From positions 1-7,828 of the forward strand of contig CALJKN010000203.1 in NCBI GenBank assembly GCA_937973585.1: a stretch of 7,828 nucleotides of DNA. The letters are read 5' to 3'. Position 1 is the first letter of the stretch; every line of letters starts with the position of its first letter. Of the stretch, positions 1-4,752 are shown in pieces. The notes under the pieces were generated by a model. That model saw only the letters and a program-made list of their open reading frames with translations, was not told where the DNA came from and made no database searches. The translations under genes and the position numbers were made by a program. This DNA is from an uncultured Helicobacteraceae bacterium. GTDB lineage: Bacteria; Campylobacterota; Campylobacteria; Campylobacterales; UBA6016.

Positions 1-25
1 CAGATAGTAGCTTTGCCGCTATCTG
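1..25. repeat. 7-bp inverted repeat upstream of the metal-binding protein gene
   Basis: CAGATAG (1-7) and CTATCTG (19-25) are perfect inverted copies separated by 11 nt. The repeat sits just upstream of a TATAAT at 28-33, where a -35 box or activator/repressor site would lie. It could be an operator for the metal-binding protein gene. It could equally be the stem of a terminator for a gene left of the window, because the DNA after it is T-rich. The sequence alone does not decide. Confidence 0.4.
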
Positions 26-27
26 CG

Positions 28-33
28 TATAAT
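28..33 (+). promoter_or_regulatory. Putative -10 box (TATAAT)
   Basis: A consensus TATAAT ends 22 nt before the ATG at 56, leaving room for a short leader with an AGGAG ribosome-binding site at 44-48. There is no recognisable -35 hexamer 17 nt upstream. That is common for sigma-70 promoters of Campylobacterota, and the position is covered by the 1-25 inverted repeat. Confidence 0.45.
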
Positions 34-55
34 TTAATTTTTTAGGAGAAAAACT

Positions 56-325
56 ATGAAAAAAACTATATTTGTAGCTCTATTTTGCGCCTTGTCGCTA
101 TTTGCCGCTGAAAAAGAGGTAACGCTAAAGGTGAGCGGAATGACATGTCAGATGTGCGCCAAAACCGTCAAAGAGACATTGATGAAAACCGACGGAGTCA
201 AAGAGGCAAAAGTCTATGTAACAGATGGAAAAGCGGTCGTAAAAACAGAAAAAGATATAGACGTACCGGCTCTAAACCAAAAACTAAAATCACACGGATT
301 CACGGCCAGCGAAGCGGGAAAATAA
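56..325 (+). CDS. Exported MerP-like heavy-metal-associated (HMA) domain protein
   Basis: The 89-residue product has an N-terminal signal peptide (about residues 1-18: Lys-Lys, a hydrophobic stretch, then Phe-Ala-Ala) followed by a single HMA fold. The metal-binding loop reads GMTCQMC, with Cys31 and Cys34 in the MTCxxC arrangement that binds soft metals such as Hg(II), Cu(I) or Zn(II) in MerP, CopZ and P-type ATPase N-domains. The size matches MerP (about 90 residues), so a periplasmic metal shuttle is likely. The metal cannot be read from the sequence. AGGAG at 44-48 supports the ATG at 56. No merR, merT, merA or copper ATPase lies to its right, but a partner could lie left of the window. 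The gene converges on the next one with 8 bp between stop codons. Confidence 0.85.
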   Translation: MKKTIFVALFCALSLFAAEKEVTLKVSGMTCQMCAKTVKETLMKTDGVKEAKVYVTDGKAVVKTEKDIDVPALNQKLKSHGFTASEAGK

Positions 326-333
326 ATCTCAAA

Positions 334-807
334 TCAGCCCCCGTTTTCGGGGGTATCCGCAAACCCTGAAAACTCAGACTCTACCATCTTTAGCCGCTTG
401 GCTATGCCGCCGAAAACCGTATGATTGCTGTTTATTGCGCCACGGACGTATTCGTGCTCTATCGGCAAAATGCGTCCGTCTCCGTTTAGCTCTTTTTTTC
501 TAAACGCATAGACGGTTACCTCGTCGCTTGCCATGATCGACTCTACAGCCCCTTCACACTCTCCGGCTTTTATATATTTTTTATTTTTTGCCAGTTCCGA
601 GATTATTTCATCTATATTAGTTAGCTTTTTTGCGTTATCGTTTAGAAAAACTATTTGTTTTTGATTGTCGATAGCTACGACGTATTCACTAGACGAGAAC
701 GACACGACGGCGGTCATCACCTCCATCTCACGGAGGAGATCAGACATCCGTTCGTTTACGGTTTCATCTTTTGACTTATCCGGTTTAGAATCCAACTTAA
801 CAAACAT
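334..807 (-). CDS. Small cytoplasmic protein with a PAS-like segment, function unknown
   Basis: This 157-residue protein has no signal peptide or membrane segment. The N-terminal ~25 residues are highly charged. Residues about 30-70 (AVVSFSSSEYVVAIDNQKQI, then VFLNDNAKKLTN) resemble the start of a PAS sensor fold: a beta strand with an I-D-x-x-x-x-I pattern, then N-x-x-A-K-K-L. A Campylobacterota chemoreceptor can carry such a domain, but no MCP signalling region, kinase or GGDEF domain follows. It is therefore either a stand-alone sensor or a truncated receptor. The ATG at 807 is preceded by AAGG at a suitable distance. The stop is 8 bp from the stop of the convergent metal-binding gene, and its last codons overlap a GC hairpin. 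I recognise the fold only tentatively. Confidence 0.6.
   Translation of the reverse strand: MFVKLDSKPDKSKDETVNERMSDLLREMEVMTAVVSFSSSEYVVAIDNQKQIVFLNDNAKKLTNIDEIISELAKNKKYIKAGECEGAVESIMASDEVTVYAFRKKELNGDGRILPIEHEYVRGAINSNHTVFGGIAKRLKMVESEFSGFADTPENGG
338..353. terminator. Possible bidirectional terminator hairpin inside a gene end
   Basis: CCCCCG (338-343), a TTTT loop and CGGGGG (348-353) form a perfect 6-bp GC stem between two convergent genes. It starts 12 nt after the stop of the metal-binding protein gene and lies within the last codons (Pro-Glu-Asn-Gly-Gly) of the gene on the other strand. Neither side has a clean T-run, so termination efficiency is uncertain. On the minus strand the following DNA is moderately T-rich. 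Confidence 0.4.
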
Positions 808-978
808 AACAAACCTTGAAGTTTTTATTCGGTTTTTTTGGGATAACAGATTGCGGGAAAGTATTTATATAAGGTGAAGATATTTTATTATAAATGTGCT
901 TAATATGAAAAATTTTACTTTAAGATGTAATAAGTTTGATTTACATATATACTCTCTTTGGTATCATAAAGCAAAAAC

Positions 979-982
979 GGAG
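979..982 (+). promoter_or_regulatory. Ribosome-binding site (GGAG) that sets the hydrolase start
   Basis: GGAG lies 6 nt upstream of an in-frame GTG at 989. The GTG is directly followed by codons for a typical signal peptide (Phe-Lys-Lys-Ala-Phe and a hydrophobic run). The ATG at 896, further upstream in the same frame, has no comparable site and would add 31 residues in front of the signal peptide. Confidence 0.7.
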
Positions 983-988
983 TGTACG

Positions 989-1825
989 GTGTTCAAAAAA
1001 GCTTTTATACCTATTTGTTTGTTGGTAGCGGTATCGATATGTAGTGCAGATACGGGGCTGTCTCTACAGTATGCCGATTTGCCCGACACCAAAACTGCAA
1101 AAGATATATCGTACGGAGCCGATCGGAGGCAAAGGTTTGACGTGTATTTTCCTCAAAAAATCACAAAAGATACAAAAACGATATTGATGGTTCACGGCGG
1201 GGCGTGGAGCGTGGGGGATAAAAGTTCAAAAAACGTAGTTCAAAACAAAGCGGCATATCTAACAAAAAAAGGGTATATATTTGCCTCGACAAACTATCGA
1301 TTATTTCCAAAAGCCGATCCACTAACACAAAAAGAGGATATAGAAGCCGCTTTTGAGGCAGTAGTCCACTATATCGACAAACTCGGAGCCGATAAGCAAA
1401 AAGTGATACTAATGGGGCACTCGGCGGGCGCTCATTTGGTTTCGCTACTAAATGCCTCAAAAAAAGGCGGTTGGGCGGCTACGGTGGCGCTCGATAGTGC
1501 CGCTTATGATTTTGTTGAGTTGATGGGGACGGCGCACCTCGGATTTTACGATAAGATATTTGGACAAAAAGACGAAACATACCTAAAAGAGGTATCACCA
1601 AAGTACAAAATACAAGATAAAACACCACCGATGCTACTCGTATGTTCGACGCTCAGAGCCGACGGCAGTTGCAAAATGACCGAAGAGTTCGCAAAAGAGG
1701 CTCTAAAATACAAAAACGACGTAAAAATCCTAAAAGTGCGAAAAACGCACGCCCAGATAAATGATGAGCTAGGGGTTGATATGGAGTATACAAACGAGAT
1801 AGCCGCATTTTTGGAGGGGATCTAA
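989..1825 (+). CDS. Secreted alpha/beta hydrolase (esterase/lipase-like)
   Basis: From the GTG at 989 the protein has 278 residues. It begins with a signal peptide of about 20 residues ending Cys-Ser-Ala, so it is probably periplasmic. Residues 69-73 read HGGAW, the oxyanion-hole motif of the HGG/BD-FAE-type carboxylesterases. Residues 143-147 read GHSAG, the nucleophile elbow, with Ser145 as likely catalytic serine. Asp225 (in the R-A-D-G-S-C stretch) and His254 (in K-T-H-A-Q-I-N) are good candidates for the rest of the triad. Relatives include acetyl-esterases and kynurenine-formamidase-like enzymes, but the substrate cannot be inferred. The frame is open up to an ATG at 896, which I reject because those 31 residues precede a normal signal peptide. 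The gene stands alone and converges on the cytochrome gene 20 bp downstream. A promoter must lie in the AT-rich 808-988 interval, but I cannot choose one with confidence. Confidence 0.88.
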   Translation: MFKKAFIPICLLVAVSICSADTGLSLQYADLPDTKTAKDISYGADRRQRFDVYFPQKITKDTKTILMVHGGAWSVGDKSSKNVVQNKAAYLTKKGYIFASTNYRLFPKADPLTQKEDIEAAFEAVVHYIDKLGADKQKVILMGHSAGAHLVSLLNASKKGGWAATVALDSAAYDFVELMGTAHLGFYDKIFGQKDETYLKEVSPKYKIQDKTPPMLLVCSTLRADGSCKMTEEFAKEALKYKNDVKILKVRKTHAQINDELGVDMEYTNEIAAFLEGI

Positions 1826-1845
1826 ACCCACCGAAAGAAGCGACC

Positions 1846-2178
1846 TCAGCCGCAACTGGCTCCGCTACACCCTCTGACGTTGCCCGTATCGGAAGCGTTA
1901 TTTTTGAGAAATTCCAAAAGTTTTTTTGAATCTTTAGGAAATTTCTCGTCTTTGAACTTTATAGTTGCTTTTGGAGTCTGAGAATGCAACGTATACAAAC
2001 CTTTTGCATCGTCTGAAAAAATCGTACCCCACTCGGCGGACGTACGCATAACCGCACCCCTACTAGCCGTCCCGTGACACTCCCTGCAATGACTCTTGTA
2101 CTCTCTGACACCTACAGAATCGTCGATACCCAATAATGCAGATACGGCAAAAATGATTACAGATAACGCTTTTTTCAT
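1846..2178 (-). CDS. Periplasmic monohaem c-type cytochrome
   Basis: The product has 110 residues. Residues 1-17 form a signal peptide (Met-Lys-Lys-Ala-Leu, then a hydrophobic core). The haem-attachment motif CRECH is at 31-35, so the protein should be exported and matured as cytochrome c in the periplasm, where it would carry electrons. The size fits a small class I-like cytochrome, but a distal axial Met in the usual place is not obvious. Met44 is the only methionine after the motif and lies very close to it; His65 is an alternative ligand. The tail contains a second cysteine pair, Cys104 and Cys109, in C-S-G-A-S-C-G. A TTAGGGA stretch just before the ATG can serve as a ribosome-binding site. 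No oxidase or reductase gene is adjacent, so its redox partner is unknown. Confidence 0.8.
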   Translation of the reverse strand: MKKALSVIIFAVSALLGIDDSVGVREYKSHCRECHGTASRGAVMRTSAEWGTIFSDDAKGLYTLHSQTPKATIKFKDEKFPKDSKKLLEFLKNNASDTGNVRGCSGASCG

Positions 2179-2192
2179 TCCCTAACCCTCAA

Positions 2193-2198
2193 ATTATA
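2193..2198 (-). promoter_or_regulatory. Putative -10 box for the cytochrome gene
   Basis: On the minus strand a consensus TATAAT ends 14 nt before the ATG at 2178. It lies in a very AT-rich stretch (2190-2212) with no good -35 hexamer. The implied leader is very short, so another start point further upstream is possible. Confidence 0.3.
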
Positions 2199-2248
2199 AT
2201 AATAAATAATACAGTAAGTTTTTGAAATGAATGTTTTTTGCGTCTCTT

Positions 2249-3232
2249 TTACAAGGGCAACAAATCCAACCCTAGCTCCCTCAAAAACTCATTATGCTTT
2301 GCTGTTGAACTTGTGATTTTCTCTTCCAAATCTACAAGTTTTACATTTACCTCTTTTATGTCTATCTCTTTTTCTGCCGTTGCCGTGCTGATATAGCGTG
2401 AGATATTGAGATTGTAGCCCTCGGCTTCTATCTGTTCCATAGACACCCGCTTAGAGTATCTATCTTCCTCTTTGCGGTATTGGTATGTAGAGACTATTTT
2501 TTCTATATGCTCTGGCAAGAGCTTATTTTGCCTTTTCCCTTTTTCAAAATGCTCTGCCGCATTGATGAATAGCACATCATCGTACTTTTTGCATTTTTTG
2601 AGCACGAGGATGCACACGGGGATGCCCGTCGAGAAAAAGAGATTTGACGGCAAGCCTATGACGGTGTCGATATTGCCGTCTTTTAACAGCTTCGTCCTTA
2701 TCCGCTCCTCCGCTCCGCCACGGAATAGTACACCATGCGGCAATATGATAGCCATCGTCCCCTCTTTGGCTAAAAAGTGAAAACCGTGGAGCAAAAAGGC
2801 AAAATCAGCCGCAGACTTTGGCGCAAGCCCGTAGTTTTTAAAACGAAAGTCCTCACCCATCACCTCGTTTGGCTCCCAGCGGTAGCTAAAAGGCGGGTTT
2901 GCCACTATGGCGTCAAACTGCATTTTTTTGGCAGGGTTTGACTCTCTGAACATATCCCAGTCGTTGAGGAGCGAATCGCCGTGGTATATCTCAAACTCGT
3001 TGTCTTTGACCCCGTGTAGTAGCATATTCATTCTGGCTAGGTTGTAGGTCGTGATGTTCTTTTCGGTTCCGTAGATTTTGCCGATGCCGTGAGCTCCTAG
3101 CTGTTTTCGCACATTGAGCAGGAGCGAGCCTGAGCCGCAAGCGAAGTCAAAGACTCTCTCTAGCTTTTTCTTTTTGCCCGTCGTCGGGTCTTGGCTGTCG
3201 AGTGTGACTATCTCGGATAATATGCCAGAGAT
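2249..3232 (-). CDS. hsdM: HsdM C-terminal catalytic part downstream of the stop
   Basis: This segment carries the N6-adenine methyltransferase domain, open from the internal TAA to the natural end. The first usable in-frame restart is GTG at 3112. It lies after motif I (F-A-C-G-S-G-S, coded by 3131-3145 and adjoining bases), so a protein restarted there would lack the S-adenosylmethionine-binding loop. It would keep NPPF (residues 72-75 counted from that GTG) and the C-terminal helices. Independent methylation activity is therefore unlikely without stop-codon readthrough or reversion. Confidence 0.7.
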   Translation of the reverse strand: MSGILSEIVTLDSQDPTTGKKKKLERVFDFACGSGSLLLNVRKQLGAHGIGKIYGTEKNITTYNLARMNMLLHGVKDNEFEIYHGDSLLNDWDMFRESNPAKKMQFDAIVANPPFSYRWEPNEVMGEDFRFKNYGLAPKSAADFAFLLHGFHFLAKEGTMAIILPHGVLFRGGAEERIRTKLLKDGNIDTVIGLPSNLFFSTGIPVCILVLKKCKKYDDVLFINAAEHFEKGKRQNKLLPEHIEKIVSTYQYRKEEDRYSKRVSMEQIEAEGYNLNISRYISTATAEKEIDIKEVNVKLVDLEEKITSSTAKHNEFLRELGLDLLPL

Positions 3233-3874
3233 TTATTGTGGGGTGTAGAACTCTCCCGCTTTTTTGCCAGAGCCTGCCGCAAACTGTCCTATGAGATACT
3301 CGTACGCATCGCCTAGCACATCCGTGGAGGTTGAAAAATTGGCTATTCCCTCGGCGATTTTTGTGATGATGGTGCAGAGTTTGGCATTTCGTGCCGTGTA
3401 GTCTTTGCCTAGCTTGTCCGATGCTAGATTTATCTCTGAGAACAACCCGCCGAATACACTCTCAAAAGAGTCGTTTTCGATATGTTTAAATCCCGCCTGA
3501 AGCGTATGCAGTAGCTCAGGCTCTTGCACACGAGCCATCTCCACTATGGAGCTCCACAAAAATTCCGGCTGTATCACATAGTGAGCTTTGCGGCGCATTA
3601 GCTTTTCAAACTCAGCCACATCAGCTTCGTTTTCTTTATACCATAGCTGTAACGACGTGGCGACTCCCAGCGCCTTTAGCTCCTCTTTGGAGGCCTCCCT
3701 ATAGTCCGCTCCCAGCTCTTTTTTGACCGCACTCTCATAGTTGTCGGATAGATAGCGCAAAAAGAGAAACGAAAGCATATAGTCACGAAAATCATCGGCA
3801 TTCATCGCCCCACGCAGGTCATCGGCTATCGCCCATAGGGTCTTGCCTAGTTCTTTGTATTCTTGTTCGCTCAT
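3233..3874 (-). CDS. hsdM: HsdM N-terminal fragment (213 residues before the stop)
   Basis: This part encodes the helical N-terminal domain of HsdM (residues about 5-150, starting E-Q-E-Y-K-E-L-G-K-T-L-W and containing D-Y-M-L-S-F-L-F-L-R-Y-L-S). It also encodes the linker up to G-E-F-Y-T-P-Q. It contains no catalytic motif. If translated alone it would be a protein without a methyltransferase domain, possibly still able to contact HsdS. Confidence 0.75.
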   Translation of the reverse strand: MSEQEYKELGKTLWAIADDLRGAMNADDFRDYMLSFLFLRYLSDNYESAVKKELGADYREASKEELKALGVATSLQLWYKENEADVAEFEKLMRRKAHYVIQPEFLWSSIVEMARVQEPELLHTLQAGFKHIENDSFESVFGGLFSEINLASDKLGKDYTARNAKLCTIITKIAEGIANFSTSTDVLGDAYEYLIGQFAAGSGKKAGEFYTPQ

Positions 3875-4684
3875 TTATTTGCCTATCTTTTTGATGTTTT
3901 CACTGCTTAGTATTTTCATTTGCCCTATTGCTATTTTATTTAGCTTTTGGAGTCTCTCTTTTTGCGATAACCCCTCATTGATAAAATGGGCATTGAGTGA
4001 TTCCATATTTGCCAGACATACCAGCTGATTTACATCCGCCTCGTCTCTTATATTTCCTTTTTTGTCCCCGTTTTGCTCTCTCCACTCTTTTGCCGTCATA
4101 CCAAAAAGGGCAACATTGAGTATATCCGCCTCGCTTGCATAGACGAAGTTTATTTGAGCAGGGCTAAGCTCTTTTGGGATTAGATTTTCTTTGATAGCGT
4201 CGGTGTGGATTTTGTAGTTTAGCTTTGTGAGATTTCGGCGAATATCCCAGCCTAGCTGTTTTAACTCCTCTTCTTTTAGCCTTTGAAACTCTTTGATGAG
4301 GTAGAGCTTAAACTCAACCGACACCCACGAAGCAAACTCAAAAGCTATATCTTTGTGCGCATAAGTGCCGCCGTATCGCCCCGATTTAGCCACTAGCCCT
4401 ATGGCATTTGTGCCGTTTATCCATTTTGTAGGACTCATCGTAAAGCTGTTTAGTCCTGCCTCTTTTCTAAACCCGTCGAATTCGACGGGTTTAAACTCTG
4501 GATTATAAAGTTGCTCCCAAATACCCAAAAACTCTATGGTATTACGGTTGCGAAGCCAGTTTTTGATGATGTCGTTTGCAAGCGCCTCATCTTTGTATTT
4601 TGCTATGTCGGTTATGCAAATATAATCTTCTTCTTTAATCTTTAGCGTTGCAATATCGCTATTGAGTACGGTTATTTTTGCCAT
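3875..4684 (-). CDS. KilA-N domain protein of a restriction-modification locus
   Basis: The 269-residue protein belongs to the KilA-N family whose members often sit next to type I restriction-modification genes. The KilA-N DNA-binding domain covers about residues 20-135. Recognisable blocks are Y-I-C-I-T-D-I-A-K-Y (21-30), N-W-L-R-N-R-N-T-I-E-F-L-G-I-W (42-56) and G-R-Y-G-G-T-Y-A-H-K-D-I-A-F-E-F-A-S-W (102-120). The second half is a helical region conserved in this family (L-G-W-D-I-R-R-N-L-T-K-L-N-Y near 144-157). The length is normal and the frame intact. KilA-N is known from phage antirepressors and other phage DNA-binding proteins; its role in hsd loci is not established. Start ATG at 4684 has AAGG about 10 nt upstream. 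It follows fic after 64 bp, abuts hsdM with no gap, and contains a 26-bp perfect palindrome. Confidence 0.85.
   Translation of the reverse strand: MAKITVLNSDIATLKIKEEDYICITDIAKYKDEALANDIIKNWLRNRNTIEFLGIWEQLYNPEFKPVEFDGFRKEAGLNSFTMSPTKWINGTNAIGLVAKSGRYGGTYAHKDIAFEFASWVSVEFKLYLIKEFQRLKEEELKQLGWDIRRNLTKLNYKIHTDAIKENLIPKELSPAQINFVYASEADILNVALFGMTAKEWREQNGDKKGNIRDEADVNQLVCLANMESLNAHFINEGLSQKERLQKLNKIAIGQMKILSSENIKKIGK
4468..4493. repeat. Perfect 26-bp palindrome inside the KilA-N gene
   Basis: The half-site TAAACCCGTCGAA (4468-4480) is followed without spacer by its exact reverse complement (4481-4493). The centre is GAATTC. It codes for Lys-Pro-Val-Glu-Phe-Asp-Gly-Phe, around residues 65-72 of the KilA-N protein. 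Such a site could bind a symmetric dimeric protein, or form a cruciform or RNA hairpin. Confidence 0.9.
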
Positions 4685-4707
4685 GTAATTTTTACCTTAG
4701 CTAGAGT

Positions 4708-4733
4708 TAATTATGGCAAATTCGACATAATTA
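4708..4733. repeat. 8-bp inverted repeat between fic and the KilA-N gene
   Basis: TAATTATG (4708-4715) and CATAATTA (4726-4733) are perfect inverted copies with a 10-nt spacer. They lie in the 64-bp gap just upstream of the KilA-N start. The spacer and right arm contain AATTCGAC (4719-4726), which also occurs at the centre of the palindrome in the KilA-N gene. An operator or an RNA stem are both possible. Confidence 0.6.
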
Positions 4734-4752
4734 CTGTTATTGGTCTGCTCAT
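4711..4752 (-). CDS. Micro-ORF (13 codons) between fic and the KilA-N gene
   Basis: An ATG overlaps the fic stop codon in an ATGA arrangement, with AAGG 7 nt upstream. It opens a 13-codon frame, MSRPITVIMSNLP, ending in TAA. The stretch I-T-V-I resembles I-T-V-L at the start of the KilA-N protein. It may be a leader peptide, the remnant of an earlier or duplicated KilA-N gene start, or chance. It overlaps the inverted repeat at 4708-4733. Confidence 0.25.
   Translation of the reverse strand: MSRPITVIMSNLP

Larger units (their letters stand above)
2249..3874 (-). pseudogene. hsdM: Type I restriction-modification DNA methyltransferase subunit M, interrupted by a stop codon
   Basis: The reading frame spans 542 codons including the final stop and has one internal stop, TAA at 3233-3235 (codon 214). 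Both sides are in the same frame and together make a full-length HsdM (about 540 residues). HsdM binds S-adenosylmethionine and, with HsdS, makes N6-methyladenine. The stop falls in the conserved G-E-F-Y-T-P-Q stretch, where relatives continue with another Gln. A single C-to-T change, CAA to TAA, explains it. After it come motif I (FACGSGS, codons 244-250) and motif IV (NPPF, codons 326-329), and the usual ending with H-N-E-F-L-R-E-L-G-L. The start ATG directly follows the stop of the KilA-N gene (TAAATG), so the two are probably translationally coupled. A sequencing error is the main alternative to a real nonsense mutation. Confidence 0.92.

Noticed and set aside
145..369. Alternative plus-strand frame over the metal-binding protein gene
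   Set aside because: It is a basic, low-complexity shadow of the HMA domain gene with no ribosome-binding site of its own.
896..988. N-terminal extension of the hydrolase from ATG 896
   Set aside because: No ribosome-binding site, and it places 31 residues before a normal signal peptide that has its own GTG and GGAG.
1161..1460. Minus-strand open frame of 99 codons inside the hydrolase gene
   Set aside because: It overlaps the HGGAW and GHSAG coding region of a clear gene, and its protein looks random.
2472..2780. Plus-strand open frame of 102 codons inside hsdM
   Set aside because: It is a shadow of the hsdM catalytic domain on the other strand and shows no family features.
3233..3235. 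Programmed stop-codon readthrough or recoding in hsdM
   Set aside because: No special context or known precedent in HsdM; a simple CAA-to-TAA change or sequence error is the more economical reading.
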